64,000 nucleotides of DNA from Thalassobius vesicularis (GCF_004799325.1 NZ_SSMD01000003.1:1-64000); one strand, 5' to 3'. Positions 39,999 to 50,283 are shown, counted from the first letter of the stretch. Notes: generated by a model not told the origin, from the sequence alone. Translations and numbers: made by a program.

Positions 39999-41615
39999 AT
40001 GAGCGCCACCGGACACAGCACCCTGCACACGCATGAAGTACTGAACCAACCGCTACCGCGTGGCGCGCGCGATCTCTGGGCGGATGACCTGCCGCTGCGT
40101 GAGCAGATGACCCGCGCGGGTGTCGATCTGGCAGCGCTGGAAAAGGCCGGCGCTGCGTTCGGAACCGACGAGATGCTGGGCGCTGCCGAGGATGCCCGCC
40201 GCGATCAGCCCCGGCTGAAGCTGTTCGATCGCTCGGGCCGGCGCCTGGACGAGGTGCGCTTTCATCCGGGCTATCACCAGATCATGGACATGGCGATCGA
40301 GCACGGGATTACCGCCACCGCCTGGGACGGCTCGCAAGGTGGGCACGCGACCCATGCGGCGCTGACCTATTACATGGCGCAGCTGGAGCCGGGCATTTCC
40401 TGCCCGTTGACCATGACATACGCTGCCGTACCCGCGCTGATGACCGATGCCTCGCTGGCGGGGCAATGGGTGCCGAAACTGACCGCCCGCAGCTATGACC
40501 CTTCGGTCAAACCACTGTCGGCCAAGGCCGGTGTGACGATGGGCATGGCGATGACCGAAAAGCAGGGCGGCTCGGACGTGCGAGCCAACTCGACCCGTGC
40601 GGTGCGCGATGGCGAGCAATACCGGCTGATCGGGCACAAGTGGTTCTGCTCGGCGCCGATGTGCGACGGGTTCCTGACGCTGGCGCAGGCCCCCGGCGGG
40701 CTGACCTGTTTCGTGGTCCCGCGCTGGCTGGAGGACGGCAGCCGCAACACGATGCACCTGCAACGGCTGAAGGAAAAGCTGGGCAACAAGGCCAACGCGT
40801 CCTCGGAAATCGAGTATGACTATACCCTGGCGTATCGTCTGGGGGACGAGGGGCAGGGCGTGAAAACCATCATCGAGATGGTGCACCACACCCGCCTGGA
40901 TACGGCCGTCGCCCCAGCAGGCCTAATGCGCGCGGCCCTGGCCGAGGCGAAGTGGTGGATCGGTCACCGCAACGCCTTTCAGCGGCGTTTGATCGACCAG
41001 CCGTTGATGCAATCCGTTATCGCCGATCTGGCCCTGGATTGGGAGGCCGCGCTGGCCCTCGCGATGGGCTGTGCGGCGTCCTTTGACGGCACCAGCGACG
41101 AGGACCGCGCCTTTGCCCGCATCGCCGTGGCCCTTTCGAAATACCTGTCCAACAAGCGCGCCCCCGGCGTGATCTACGAGGCGATGGAGTGCCTTGGCGG
41201 CATGGGCTACATCGAGGAAACCCCGATGCCGATGCTCTACCGCGAGGCGCCGCTGAACTCGATCTGGGAAGGGTCGGGCAACGTAATCTGCCTCGACATC
41301 TTGCGTACCTTTGCCCGCGCGCCTGAGTCCGGCGAGGCGCTGCTGAACCGGCTGAACAAGTCCAAGGGGCTGGACGCGCGCTACGACGCGGCGCTGGAGG
41401 CGCATCTGGCGCGTTGGCCCGGCATTGCGCCCGAGGCCGAGGCGCGCTGGTTCACCGAAAGCCTGGCCACCCTGCTGGCCGCCGCCATGCTGCTGGAAAG
41501 CGCGCCCAATGCGGTGGTGGATGGTTACATCACCACGCGGATCGAGGGCGTGCGCGGTGCGACCGCCGGCGCGGTCTCGGGTCTGGACGTTCAGGCGATC
41601 ATCGCGCGGATCTAA
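39999..41615 (+). CDS. Acyl-CoA dehydrogenase of the AidB (DNA alkylation response) type
   Basis: A 538-residue flavoprotein close in length to E. coli AidB (541). The acyl-CoA dehydrogenase blocks are MGMAMTEKQGGSDVRANST near residue 185, LIGHKWFCSAPMCDGFL and YEAMECLGGMGYIEETPMPMLYREAPLNSIWEGSGNV near 390-430. AidB binds DNA and FAD and is induced by alkylation; the true substrate is unknown. Start 39999 follows TTGGAGGAGAATGTCGAT. Its stop codon overlaps the stop of the convergent GNAT gene. A DNA alkylation glycosylase gene lies 13 kb away, not adjacent. Confidence 0.88.
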   Translation: MSATGHSTLHTHEVLNQPLPRGARDLWADDLPLREQMTRAGVDLAALEKAGAAFGTDEMLGAAEDARRDQPRLKLFDRSGRRLDEVRFHPGYHQIMDMAIEHGITATAWDGSQGGHATHAALTYYMAQLEPGISCPLTMTYAAVPALMTDASLAGQWVPKLTARSYDPSVKPLSAKAGVTMGMAMTEKQGGSDVRANSTRAVRDGEQYRLIGHKWFCSAPMCDGFLTLAQAPGGLTCFVVPRWLEDGSRNTMHLQRLKEKLGNKANASSEIEYDYTLAYRLGDEGQGVKTIIEMVHHTRLDTAVAPAGLMRAALAEAKWWIGHRNAFQRRLIDQPLMQSVIADLALDWEAALALAMGCAASFDGTSDEDRAFARIAVALSKYLSNKRAPGVIYEAMECLGGMGYIEETPMPMLYREAPLNSIWEGSGNVICLDILRTFARAPESGEALLNRLNKSKGLDARYDAALEAHLARWPGIAPEAEARWFTESLATLLAAAMLLESAPNAVVDGYITTRIEGVRGATAGAVSGLDVQAIIARI

Positions 41616-42118
41616 GGCGCGGGGCGGTCGTCCAGTACCAATTGCAGAAACGTCAGATCCAGCCAACGCTCGAATTTCTGGCCCACTTGAGGCATCTGCG
41701 CGACCGTCTGGAACCCCAGCTTTTCGTGCAGGTGGATCGAGGCCGCGTTGCCCGCTTCGATCCCCGCGACCATCACATGCTTGCCGTCTGCCCGCGCGCG
41801 CGCGATCAGCGCCTCCATCAAGGTGCGTCCGATCCCGCCGCCGTGCCTGCCGGGGTGGACATAGACCGAATGCTCGACCGTGGCGCGATAGCCGTCAAAC
41901 GCCCGCCACGGCCCGTAAGAGGCATAGCCGGCGACCTGACCATCGACCTCGGCCACGATCACCGGAAACCCGTCGCCCTGGCGCGTCTGCATCCACGCCA
42001 CGCGGTTGGCGGCGTCCACCTGCACGTCGTTCCAGATCGCGGTCGTGTTGACGACGGCGTGGTTGTAGATCTCGGCAATCTGGCCGGCATCCGCCGGAGT
42101 GGCATCGCGCAGGTGCAT
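41612..42118 (-). CDS. GNAT-family N-acetyltransferase, phosphinothricin acetyltransferase-like
   Basis: A 168-residue GNAT enzyme. Family blocks: IYNHAVVNTTAIWNDVQVD near residue 18, GYASYGPWRAFDGYRATVEHSVYVHPGRHGGGIGRTLMEAL (acetyl-CoA loop with GGGIGRTL) and NAASIHLHEKLGFQTVAQMPQVGQKF. This pattern is typical of Pat/Bar-like acetyltransferases acting on methionine sulfoximine or similar amino acids; the substrate is inferred. Start 42118 has TTAGGA upstream. Confidence 0.88.
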   Translation of the reverse strand: MHLRDATPADAGQIAEIYNHAVVNTTAIWNDVQVDAANRVAWMQTRQGDGFPVIVAEVDGQVAGYASYGPWRAFDGYRATVEHSVYVHPGRHGGGIGRTLMEALIARARADGKHVMVAGIEAGNAASIHLHEKLGFQTVAQMPQVGQKFERWLDLTFLQLVLDDRPAP

Positions 42119-42198
42119 CTGGGTAGTCCTAATTGAAACGGGCGGCACGTGGTGTGCCGCCCGCAATCTCAACATCAGCCCGACGGGCTTGGCAAGGC

Positions 42199-43092
42199 TC
42201 AGCCTGCGACAGACGCCGCGTAGATGCTGCCGACGGTGGCGGCCAGCGTGTCGTCGAATTCGGCGTCGCTCTGCTGGGCCGACAGGCCCTCGGTCAGCGC
42301 ACGAGAGAAGCTGGCGATGATGCCGGTGTTGTTGGACAGGCGGGTGTTTGCCTCGTCACGCGAATAGCCGCCCGACAGCGCCACGACGCGCATCACGCGG
42401 GGGTGGTCGACCAGCGGTTTGTAGGCGTTGGCGGCCTCGGGCAGGGTCAGCTTCAGCATGACTTGCTGATCGGCGGGCAGGGCGTCCAGCTGCTTGGTGA
42501 TCTCGCCCAGCAGGATGGCTTCGGCCTCGGCCTTGTCAGCGATGGTGATGGTCACTTCGGGTTCGATGATCGGCACCAGACCGTGCGACAGGATCTGCTT
42601 GCCGACGGCGAATTGCTGTTCGACCACGGCCGCGATGCCCGAAGGCGACGCCGCATTGATGACCGAGCGCATCTTGGTCCCGAAGATGCCCTTCGATACG
42701 GCTTTCTCCAACAGGGTGTCCAGCTCGGGCATGGGTTTCATCATGCACACGCCGTCCGCCTCGTCGGCCAGGCCCTTGTCCACCTTCAGGAACGGCACCA
42801 CGCGACGGTTCTCCCACAGGTAGGTCGCCGAAGGCTTGCCGCCGATGTCGCTGTCCATGGTGCGCTCGAACAGGATCGCGCCGATGATCTGGTCGCCGGT
42901 GAAGGCGGGCGAGTTCACGATACGCGCGCGCATGTCGTGGATCAGGCCGTACATTTCCTCTTCCGAGGCATAGGCGCTGGCGTCAACGCCATAGAGCTTG
43001 AGGGCCTTCGGGGTCGACCCGCCGCTTTGGTCAAGGGCCGCGATAAAGCCGTTACCTGCGCGCATCTGTTCGGTCTGCTGTGCTTTCGACAT
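42199..43092 (-). CDS. Fructose-bisphosphate aldolase, class I
   Basis: A 297-residue class I (Schiff base) aldolase of the bacterial type: [17 protein letters not shown] near residue 20, [15 protein letters not shown] near 105 and [14 protein letters not shown] near 215, followed by [17 protein letters not shown]. It splits fructose 1,6-bisphosphate in glycolysis and runs in reverse for gluconeogenesis. Start 43092 ([10 protein letters not shown]) is preferred; an ATG two codons upstream is also possible. It lies downstream of pgk on the same strand with a 119-bp gap. Confidence 0.95.
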   Translation of the reverse strand: MSKAQQTEQMRAGNGFIAALDQSGGSTPKALKLYGVDASAYASEEEMYGLIHDMRARIVNSPAFTGDQIIGAILFERTMDSDIGGKPSATYLWENRRVVPFLKVDKGLADEADGVCMMKPMPELDTLLEKAVSKGIFGTKMRSVINAASPSGIAAVVEQQFAVGKQILSHGLVPIIEPEVTITIADKAEAEAILLGEITKQLDALPADQQVMLKLTLPEAANAYKPLVDHPRVMRVVALSGGYSRDEANTRLSNNTGIIASFSRALTEGLSAQQSDAEFDDTLAATVGSIYAASVAG

Positions 43093-43211
43093 GTCCATTT
43101 CCGTATAAATTTGACTAACAATCGGGGGCATCCCCGTTTCGGCGCGACACTAGGTCAGCTGAAACGAGGATACAATTCTGGTCGCGCTAACGGGCGCGCG
43201 GTTTGGCGAAA

Positions 43212-44405
43212 TCAGGCCGCCGAAGCCTCAAGCGCGGCAACGCCGGGCAAGGTTTTGCCTTCCATCCATTCCAGGAATGCGCCGCCAGCGGTCGAGATAT
43301 AGGTGAAATCATCCGCGGCCCCGGCCTGATTCAGCGCGGCCACCGTGTCGCCACCGCCTGCGACCGAGGTCAGCTGACCGGCCTTGCTGAGCGTTGCTGC
43401 CTTTTGCGCGGCGGCGTTGGTGGCGGTGTTGAAGGGCTCGATCTCGAACGCACCCAGCGGGCCGTTCCAGATCAGCGTCTTGGCACCGTCCAGGATTTCG
43501 CTGATGCGGGCAACGCTGGCGGGGCCGGCGTCCAGGATCATCTTGTTAGACGGGCAGGCGTTGTTGGCGACGGTTTCATTTGCGGCGTTGGCTTTGAACT
43601 CGGCAGCGACGACGACGTCCGAGGGCAGCACGATCTCGCAGCCCGCATCACCGGCCTTGGCCAGGATCGAGCGCGCAGTGTCCGCCATGTCGTGTTCGCA
43701 CAGCGACTTGCCCACGTCGATGCCTTGCGCCGCCAGGAAAGTGTTGGCCATGCCGCCACCGATCACCAGGTAATCCACCTTGGCGACCAGGTTGCCCAGC
43801 AGCTCCAGCTTGGTCGAGACTTTGGCGCCGCCCACGACAGCCACCACGGGGCGGACGGGCTTGCTCAGCGCCGCTTCCAGCGCCTCCAGCTCGGCCTGCA
43901 TCAGGCGACCGGCGCAGGACGGTAGCAGACGCGCCACGCCCTCGGTCGAGGCATGGGCCCGGTGCGCGGCGGAAAACGCATCGTTGCAGTAGATATCGGC
44001 CAGCTTGGCCAGACGGGCGGAAAACTCGGGGTCGTTCTTTTCTTCGCCGGGATAGAAGCGGATGTTTTCCAGCAGCACCACTTCGGCGGCGCGTTCTTCA
44101 TCGGTGTGCAGCTCGGCGGCGTCCAGCGTCTCAACGAAGACAACCTTGTGACCCAGCGCCTTCTCCAGCTCTTTCAGGGTCACGCGCAGCGACATGTCCA
44201 GCACGACCTTGCCCTTGGGACGGCCGAAATGCGCCACCAGGATCGGGCGGCCACCCTTGGCCAGGATATCGTTGACGGTGGGGGCGATACGTTCGATGCG
44301 GGTGGCGTCAGTGACCACGCCATCCTTGACCGGCACATTGATGTCCACGCGCACCAGCACGCGTTTGCCGTTCAAATCCATATCGTCCAATGTCTTCCAA
44401 CCCAT
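43212..44405 (-). CDS. pgk: Phosphoglycerate kinase
   Basis: A 397-residue glycolytic enzyme with the N-terminal signature [15 protein letters not shown], substrate-binding HFGRPKG, the hinge region [14 protein letters not shown] and the C-terminal nucleotide loop [21 protein letters not shown]. It transfers phosphate from 1,3-bisphosphoglycerate to ADP. It is probably cotranscribed with the aldolase gene downstream and is divergent from the cyclophilin pair. Confidence 0.97.
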   Translation of the reverse strand: MGWKTLDDMDLNGKRVLVRVDINVPVKDGVVTDATRIERIAPTVNDILAKGGRPILVAHFGRPKGKVVLDMSLRVTLKELEKALGHKVVFVETLDAAELHTDEERAAEVVLLENIRFYPGEEKNDPEFSARLAKLADIYCNDAFSAAHRAHASTEGVARLLPSCAGRLMQAELEALEAALSKPVRPVVAVVGGAKVSTKLELLGNLVAKVDYLVIGGGMANTFLAAQGIDVGKSLCEHDMADTARSILAKAGDAGCEIVLPSDVVVAAEFKANAANETVANNACPSNKMILDAGPASVARISEILDGAKTLIWNGPLGAFEIEPFNTATNAAAQKAATLSKAGQLTSVAGGGDTVAALNQAGAADDFTYISTAGGAFLEWMEGKTLPGVAALEASAA

Positions 44406-44532
44406 CGCGGATTCCTCCCTGGAGAAAATTTTGCCCTCTCTTGGCGTGAAGCCGCGTTTGCGTCAACCTCTGGCTTGGCAAGCGCGGCGATGGGTCTTAG
44501 GTATGGGCCAAGACTTAATGAAGGAGCCCGAA

Positions 44533-45039
44533 ATGGCCGAGATCAAAGACCCCGAAAACACCATCCTGATGGAGCTGAAAGGCGGCACCGTCGTTATCGA
44601 ACTGCTGCCCGCCGTCGCCCCCAAACATACCGAGCGCATGAAAGAACTGGCGCGTTCGGGCCAGTATGACAACGTGGCCTTCCACCGCGTCATCGACGGC
44701 TTCATGGCCCAGACCGGCGATGTCGAACACGCCAACATGGAGAAAGACTATAACCCCCGTCGCGCCGGCACCGGCGGCTCGGAACTGCCTGATCTGCCTG
44801 CGGAATTTTCCAAGCTACCGCATGATCGCGGCACCTTGGGCGCGGCGCGCTCGATGAACCCGAATTCGGCCAACTCGCAGTTCTTCATCAATTTCAAGGA
44901 CAACCACTTCCTGAACGGCCAGTACACCGTCTATGGGCGCGTGATTTCCGGGATGGAGCATGTCGACGCCATCACCCGCGGCGAGCCGCCCGCGAATCCC
45001 GACCGCATGATCAGCGTGAAGGTGGCCGCAGATGCGTAA
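44533..45039 (+). CDS. Cyclophilin-type peptidylprolyl isomerase, cytoplasmic
   Basis: A 168-residue cyclophilin without a signal peptide. Active-site blocks: FHRVIDGFMAQTGDV (catalytic Arg in FHR) and NSANSQFFINFKDNHFLNGQYTVYGRVISGM. It catalyses proline cis/trans isomerisation during folding in the cytoplasm. AAGGAGCCCGAA precedes the start. Its end overlaps the next cyclophilin gene by 8 bp, giving a two-gene operon with a cytoplasmic and an exported copy. Confidence 0.95.
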   Translation: MAEIKDPENTILMELKGGTVVIELLPAVAPKHTERMKELARSGQYDNVAFHRVIDGFMAQTGDVEHANMEKDYNPRRAGTGGSELPDLPAEFSKLPHDRGTLGAARSMNPNSANSQFFINFKDNHFLNGQYTVYGRVISGMEHVDAITRGEPPANPDRMISVKVAADA

Positions 45040-45580
45040 ACTGGCGTTTGTGCTGGCACTGCTGGCCACCCCGGCTGCGGCAACCGGTCTCAGGATCGAA
45101 GTCGAGGGCGAAGGCGCCAATGGCACCATCGTGATCGACCTGGCCGACGACACCGCCCCCCAACACGCCGCGCGGCTGGCCGATCTGGCCCGCGAAGGCG
45201 CCTATGACGGCGTCGTCTTCCACCGGGTGATCGAAGGTTTCATGGCCCAGACCGGCGATGTGCAATACGGCAAGGTCGGCGGCGACATGCGCATGGCGGG
45301 CCGTGGCGGCTCGGAAAAACCGGACCTGCCGGCGGAATTCTCGGACGCCCCGTTTGATCGCGGGGTCGTGGGCATGGCCCGCGCACAGGATCCGAACTCG
45401 GCCAACTCGCAGTTCTTCATCATGTTCGCGCCGGGCCATTTCCTGAACGGACAATACACCATCGTCGGTCACGTTACCGAAGGCATGGAGATCGTCGACC
45501 AGATCAAGCGCGGCAAGGGCCGCAACGGCGAGGTCTACGGCCAACCCGACGTGATGAAAACCGTCACGGTCACCGAGTAA
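45032..45580 (+). CDS. Cyclophilin-type peptidylprolyl isomerase, exported
   Basis: A 182-residue cyclophilin with an N-terminal signal peptide (MRKLAFVLALLATPAAATG, cleavage near residue 18). It shares FHRVIEGFMAQTGDV and NSANSQFFIMFAPGHFLNGQYTIVGHV with its upstream paralogue, evidence of a tandem duplication followed by different targeting. It should act in the periplasm. The start lies inside the end of the upstream gene. Confidence 0.95.
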   Translation: MRKLAFVLALLATPAAATGLRIEVEGEGANGTIVIDLADDTAPQHAARLADLAREGAYDGVVFHRVIEGFMAQTGDVQYGKVGGDMRMAGRGGSEKPDLPAEFSDAPFDRGVVGMARAQDPNSANSQFFIMFAPGHFLNGQYTIVGHVTEGMEIVDQIKRGKGRNGEVYGQPDVMKTVTVTE

Positions 45581-45590
45581 ACCGCCCTCT

Positions 45591-45619
45591 GAAAGGCCCG
45601 GCACCGCCCGGGCCTTTTT
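45591..45619 (+). terminator. Terminator after the cyclophilin pair
   Basis: AAAGGCCCGG / CCGGGCCTTTTT around CACCG, ten bases after the stop codon. Confidence 0.85.
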
Positions 45620-45630
45620 CCTGCCCCTGG

Positions 45631-45664
45631 CTTCTTTCTGAGCCAAATACTCCCGCCGGAGGCG
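45631..45664 (-). repeat. Intergenic repeat, minus orientation (GAGTATTT...AAGAAG tail)
   Basis: On the minus strand: CGCCTCCGGCGGGAGTATTT followed by GGCTCAGAAAGAAG. It keeps the hairpin-then-tail plan of the other copies, with a CCTCCGG/CCGG... stem. Confidence 0.6.
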
Positions 45665-45688
45665 TCCGCACCCTCCGCCCGCGCCCCG

Positions 45689-46867
45689 TCAGGCCTGCCC
45701 CGCCAGCTCCCCCGCCACATCCAGCAATGTCTGAAACGCCGCGCTGAACGGCGCGTCCGGTATCGTCATCGCCACCCGGATATGCCCGGTCGCCGCCTGA
45801 CCGAAGCTTTCCCCCGGCATCACGGCGATCCCGTGCTCCTCCAACAGGTGCGCGGCAAAGGCATTTCCGTCCAGCCCGGTCGCGCGGATGTCCAGCATCG
45901 TGTACATCGCCCCTTGCGGCGGCACCGCGCGCACGGCGTTCTGGCGCGCCAGCAGATCCAGCGCGATGGCGCGACGGCGTTGGAACGGCTCAGCGATCCT
46001 GGCCTCGAAATCCGCGCCAAGGGTCAGGGCGAACAGGGCGGCCTCCTGGATATACCCGGGCACGCCGTAATTGGTGTTGGTCGCAAGGTTGATCAGATGG
46101 GTGATCGCCTCGACCGGGCCGATGATCCAGCCGATGCGGCTGCCGGTCATGGCGTGGGATTTCGACATCGAGCCGATCACCAGCGTCCGTTCCGCCATCC
46201 CCGGCAAGGTGCGTGGCGACAGGTGCGCGCCGTCCCAGACCTGGGTGTCATAAACCTCGTCCGAGATCAGCCACAGGTCTTTGTCCTGCACCACGCGGGC
46301 GATCCCTTCGAGGGTTTCGCGCGAATAGATCACCCCCGTCGGGTTGTTGGGCGAGTTGATCAGCAAGCTTGTCGCCCCTTCCGCATGGGCCGCGATGACC
46401 GCCGGATCGGGCTGGAACCCGGCCTCGGGGCGGGCGGGGACGGGGACGGGGATCGCGCCATTGGCCCGCACGGTGCCGGGATATGTGGCATAATGCGGGT
46501 CGATGAACATCGCCCGGTCGCCCGGATTGCACACGGCGTGATGCGCAGCGTACAGCGCGGCCTGGCCTCCGGCGGTAATCAGTACGTTTTCGGGCAAAGT
46601 TTGTACGCCCGTCTGGGCCTGCACGCGCTTGGCCACGGCCTCTCGCAGCGGCGCAATGCCGGGGATCATCGCATAGCCCGTTGTGCCCGCCAGCGCGGTC
46701 TTGTGCATGTGGTTCAGGATCAGCGGGTCGGTACGGATGTCATGCTCGCCGATGGTCAGCTCGGTCACGGCGCGGCCCTCGGCCTTCATCTGGCGGGCGC
46801 GGTAGAAAATCCCCCAACCGTCCGAGCCGCCGCCGTTGATGCCCTTGATCCGCTGAGACAGTTCCAT
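45689..46867 (-). CDS. Class I/II PLP aminotransferase, arginine:pyruvate transaminase (AruH)-like
   Basis: A 392-residue fold type I aminotransferase. PLP Lys lies in SMSKSHAMTGSRIGW (about residue 233); NNPTG and SDEVYDTQVWDG are conserved. From memory, the overall pattern (WGIFYRARQM..., ITAGGQAALYAAHHAV, SPNNPTGVIYSRETLEG) resembles Pseudomonas AruH, which transaminates arginine with pyruvate; the substrate here is inferred. AAAGGAACACGGC precedes ATG 46867. The palindrome CATTTGATCAAATG lies 38 bases upstream and is shared with another aminotransferase gene. Confidence 0.85.
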   Translation of the reverse strand: MELSQRIKGINGGGSDGWGIFYRARQMKAEGRAVTELTIGEHDIRTDPLILNHMHKTALAGTTGYAMIPGIAPLREAVAKRVQAQTGVQTLPENVLITAGGQAALYAAHHAVCNPGDRAMFIDPHYATYPGTVRANGAIPVPVPARPEAGFQPDPAVIAAHAEGATSLLINSPNNPTGVIYSRETLEGIARVVQDKDLWLISDEVYDTQVWDGAHLSPRTLPGMAERTLVIGSMSKSHAMTGSRIGWIIGPVEAITHLINLATNTNYGVPGYIQEAALFALTLGADFEARIAEPFQRRRAIALDLLARQNAVRAVPPQGAMYTMLDIRATGLDGNAFAAHLLEEHGIAVMPGESFGQAATGHIRVAMTIPDAPFSAAFQTLLDVAGELAGQA

Positions 46868-46904
46868 GCCGTGTTCCTTTTGCAGTTGCGGCATGGAAGC
46901 GGGG

Positions 46905-46918
46905 CATTTGATCAAATG
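46905..46918. promoter_or_regulatory. Palindrome CATTTGATCAAATG upstream of the AruH-like gene
   Basis: A perfect 14-bp palindrome, 38 bases before the start codon. The inner 12 bases ATTTGATCAAAT recur upstream of the class III aminotransferase gene at 59670-59681. It is probably the operator of a GntR-like or other dimeric regulator. Confidence 0.6.
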
Positions 46919-47105
46919 TCAATTCACCGATTGTGACATGGCGCATCACAGGTTATGAACGGTTCCATGAAACGGACGATCACCATTATTGGCTGCATTC
47001 CCTGCTGAGACATATCGGCGGGCCGTTCTTCTATTCCAAATTAGCATCGAAGTTGCTAAGCCCGCCCGCAAAGACCGGTAGCGTTTGCCTGCGCGCGAGG
47101 ACACG

Positions 47106-48527
47106 ATGACGACGATCAAGCTGCACAACTCGAAGACCCGCAAGAAAGAGGTCTTTCAGCCCATCGACCCCGAAAACGTGCGGATGTATGTCTGCGGACC
47201 TACCGTTTATGACCGCGCCCATATCGGTAACGCGCGTCCGGTGATCGTGTTCGACACGCTGTTCCGGCTGCTGCGCCATGTCTACGGTGCTGAGCATGTC
47301 ACCTACGTGCGCAACTTCACCGATGTGGATGACAAGATCAACGCGCGGGCGGCTGAAAGCGGGCGCTCGATCGGAGAGATCACCGCCGAGACCACGCAAT
47401 GGTATCTGGACGACATGCGCGCCGTGGGGGCGATGGACCCGACCGAAATGCCGCGCGCGACGGCGTTTATCGGGGCGATGGTGTCGATGATCGAGGATCT
47501 GATCGCCAAGGGCCACGCCTATGCGGCGGACGGGCATGTGCTGTTCTCGGTCGAAAGCTATGCGGAGTATGGTGCGCTGTCCGGTCGCTCGGTTGATGAC
47601 ATGATCGCCGGCGCGCGGGTCGAGGTGGCGCCGTACAAGCGCAACCCGATGGATTTCGTGCTGTGGAAGCCGTCCAGCGACGACCTGCCGGGTTGGGACA
47701 GCCCATGGGGCCGCGGGCGTCCGGGCTGGCATATCGAATGCTCGGCCATGTCCTATGAGCTGTTGGGCGCGTCTTTCGACATCCACGGCGGCGGCAACGA
47801 CCTGATGTTCCCGCACCACGAAAACGAGATTGCTCAATCGTGCTGCGCGCATCCCGAGGGCGGGTTCGCCAATGTCTGGATGCATAACGAGATGCTGCAG
47901 GTCGAGGGCAAGAAGATGTCCAAGAGCTTGGGCAATTTCTTTACCGTCCGCGATCTGCTGGACGGGCATGACGGCGAACCGGGGGTGCCGGGCGAGGTGA
48001 TCCGGTACGTTTTCCTGTCGACGCATTACGGCAAGCCGATGGACTGGACTGCCAAGAAGGCGAGCGAGGCGGAAACCACGCTGCGGCGCTGGCGCAAGGT
48101 GACCGAAGGGGTGACGGCTGCCGCGCAGGCTCCGGTCGAGGTGGTCGAGGCGCTGGCGGATGATCTGAACACCGCGCAGGCGCTGACGATCCTTCAGGCG
48201 ATCTCGAACGGCGTTCCCCTGACGATGCTGGGCTATGCACGCGAGGAACGCTATGGCATGGCCGATCTGCTGGCGGGCGCGCAACTGATGGGGCTGCTGA
48301 CGCCCGAACTGGCGGGCTGGGAAGTGATCGAGGTGGTGGACCTGTCGCTGTTCGCCGAGAAGTTCCAGGCGGCACGCGTGGCCGCGATGGCCAGCAAGGA
48401 TTTCAGCGAGGTGGATCGGCAGAAGGCCGTGTTCCGCGAGGCTGGCGTCGAGGTGCGGATGAGCAAGGACGGGGTCGAATTGATCGCTGGGCCGGGCTTT
48501 GATGCCTCCAGGCTGGAGGGGCTGTGA
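47106..48527 (+). CDS. cysS: Cysteinyl-tRNA synthetase
   Basis: A 473-residue class I synthetase. The zinc site and HIGH-type motif are in [20 protein letters not shown], other zinc ligands in WHIECSAMS and [20 protein letters not shown], and [10 protein letters not shown] is the KMSKS loop. It charges tRNA-Cys. Start 47106 follows GCGAGGACACG. A TTAGCA...TGCTAA inverted repeat lies upstream (47041-47059). Confidence 0.97.
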   Translation: MTTIKLHNSKTRKKEVFQPIDPENVRMYVCGPTVYDRAHIGNARPVIVFDTLFRLLRHVYGAEHVTYVRNFTDVDDKINARAAESGRSIGEITAETTQWYLDDMRAVGAMDPTEMPRATAFIGAMVSMIEDLIAKGHAYAADGHVLFSVESYAEYGALSGRSVDDMIAGARVEVAPYKRNPMDFVLWKPSSDDLPGWDSPWGRGRPGWHIECSAMSYELLGASFDIHGGGNDLMFPHHENEIAQSCCAHPEGGFANVWMHNEMLQVEGKKMSKSLGNFFTVRDLLDGHDGEPGVPGEVIRYVFLSTHYGKPMDWTAKKASEAETTLRRWRKVTEGVTAAAQAPVEVVEALADDLNTAQALTILQAISNGVPLTMLGYAREERYGMADLLAGAQLMGLLTPELAGWEVIEVVDLSLFAEKFQAARVAAMASKDFSEVDRQKAVFREAGVEVRMSKDGVELIAGPGFDASRLEGL

Positions 48528-48558
48528 TGGCGGCGTTGCGCCTGCGGCGAGCGGGGGC

Positions 48559-48633
48559 GGGGGGCGCTGCCCCCCACGTTGAAACTCGGGGAGTTTCAAC
48601 GCTCCCCCGGGGATATTTTCAAAAAGAAGAAGC
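48559..48633 (+). repeat. Rhodobacterial intergenic repeat, copy 2
   Basis: Hairpin GGGGGGC / GCCCCCC (48559-48575), hairpin GTTGAAACTC / GAGTTTCAAC around GGG (48578-48600), then CCCCCGGGGATATTTTC and AAAAAGAAGAAG. Same layout as copy 1 at 19463. It fills the cysS-cimA gap, and its AAGAAG end is about 12 bases before the cimA start. Confidence 0.75.
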
Positions 48634-48645
48634 GAGGGCCGCGTG

Positions 48646-50283
48646 ATGAGCCGCGAGCGTTTGTACATTTATGACACTACCCTGCGCGATGGGCAGCAGA
48701 CCCAGGGCGTGCAGTTTTCCACGGCTGAAAAGCAGGTGATCGCGAAGACGCTGGACGTTCTGGGCGTGGATTACATCGAGGGCGGCTGGCCGGGGGCGAA
48801 CCCCACGGATAGCGAGTTTTTCGAGAGCCGGCCGCAGACGCGGGCTGTGTTCACGGCGTTCGGGATGACCAAGCGGGCTGGACGCTCGGCCGAGAATGAC
48901 GATGTGCTGGCAGCGGTGATGAATGCGGGCACGCCGGCGGTGTGTCTGGTCGGTAAAACCCATGATTTCCATGTCGAGACGGCACTGGGGATCACGCTGG
49001 CGGAGAATACCGAGAATATCGCGCGCTCGGTCGAGTATATCGTGGCGCAGGGGCGCGAGGCGCTGTTTGACGCCGAGCATTTCTTTGACGGCTACAAGGC
49101 CAATCCGGCTTATGCGTTGGAGGCGGCCAAGGCGGCCTATGAGGCCGGGGCGCGCTGGGTGGTGCTGTGCGACACCAATGGCGGGACGTTGCCGCATGAG
49201 GTTTACGAGATCACCAAGGCGGTGATCTCGGCGGGGATTCCGGGCGATCATCTGGGTATTCACACCCATAACGACACCGAGAACGCGGTGGCCGGGTCTT
49301 TGGCGGCGATTGATGCCGGGGCGCGGCAGGTGCAGGGGACGCTCAACGGGTTGGGCGAGCGCTGCGGCAATGCCAACCTGACGACGCTGATCCCGACGCT
49401 GCTGCTGAAAGAGCCCTATGCCAGCCGCTATGACACGCAGATCACGCAGGATGCGCTGACCGGGCTGGTCAAGGCGAGCCGCAAGCTGGACGACATCCTG
49501 AACCGTGTGCCGTTCCGGCAGGCACCCTATGTGGGGGCCTCGGCCTTTGCGCATAAGGCGGGGCTGCATGCCAGCGCGATCCTGAAGGATCCCTCGACCT
49601 ATGAGCATATCGAGCCGTCGGTGGTGGGCAACAGCCGCATCATTCCGATGTCGAACCAGGCGGGGCAGTCGAACCTGCGCCAGCGTCTGGCCGAGGCAGG
49701 ATTGCAGGTCGCGGCGGGCGATCCGGCCTTGGCGCGCATTCTGGACGTGGTTAAGGCGCGCGAGGCCGAGGGCTATACCTATGACAGCGCGCAGGCCAGT
49801 TTCGAGCTGCTGGCGCGGGCCGAGCTGGGCCTGTTGCCCGAGTTCTTCGAGGTCAAGCGCTACAAGGTCACCGTCGAGCGGCGCAAGAACAAGTACAACC
49901 GCATGGTCAGCCTGTCCGAGGCGGTCGTCGTGGTGAAGGTGGACGGCGAAAAGAAGCTGTCGGTGTCGGAATCGCTCGATGAGAGTGGCTCGGATCGGGG
50001 GCCGGTGAACGCGCTATCCAAGGCGCTGGCCAAGGATCTGGGGCGCTACTCGCAGGCGATCGAGGACATGCACCTGGTCGACTTCAAGGTCCGTATCACC
50101 CAAGGCGGGACCGAGGCCGTGACCCGTGTCATCATCGACAGCGAGGACGGGCAGGGCCGCCGCTGGTCCACCGTGGGCGTGTCGCCGAACATCGTGGATG
50201 CGTCCTTTGACGCGCTGCTGGATGCGATCAATTGGAAGCTCTTGCGCGAATTCGCGGGGGCGGAACAGGGCGCGGCAGAGTGA
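48646..50283 (+). CDS. cimA: Citramalate synthase
   Basis: A 545-residue enzyme with an N-terminal DRE-TIM barrel (YDTTLRDGQQTQGVQFS, metal-binding HTHNDTENA near residue 205) and a C-terminal LeuA-type dimerisation/regulatory domain (about 420-540, DFKVRITQGGTEAVTRVIIDSEDGQGRRW). It condenses acetyl-CoA and pyruvate to (R)-citramalate for isoleucine synthesis. The length and C-terminal domain fit CimA rather than homocitrate synthase. Start ATG 48646; an adjacent GTG is in frame. Its stop overlaps the next gene (GTGA). Confidence 0.93.
   Translation: MSRERLYIYDTTLRDGQQTQGVQFSTAEKQVIAKTLDVLGVDYIEGGWPGANPTDSEFFESRPQTRAVFTAFGMTKRAGRSAENDDVLAAVMNAGTPAVCLVGKTHDFHVETALGITLAENTENIARSVEYIVAQGREALFDAEHFFDGYKANPAYALEAAKAAYEAGARWVVLCDTNGGTLPHEVYEITKAVISAGIPGDHLGIHTHNDTENAVAGSLAAIDAGARQVQGTLNGLGERCGNANLTTLIPTLLLKEPYASRYDTQITQDALTGLVKASRKLDDILNRVPFRQAPYVGASAFAHKAGLHASAILKDPSTYEHIEPSVVGNSRIIPMSNQAGQSNLRQRLAEAGLQVAAGDPALARILDVVKAREAEGYTYDSAQASFELLARAELGLLPEFFEVKRYKVTVERRKNKYNRMVSLSEAVVVVKVDGEKKLSVSESLDESGSDRGPVNALSKALAKDLGRYSQAIEDMHLVDFKVRITQGGTEAVTRVIIDSEDGQGRRWSTVGVSPNIVDASFDALLDAINWKLLREFAGAEQGAAE

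Noticed and set aside
47041-47059. TTAGCA ... TGCTAA repeat before cysS as a T-box or operator
   Set aside because: Six-base arms only; T-box riboswitches are not expected in this group and no other T-box element is visible.
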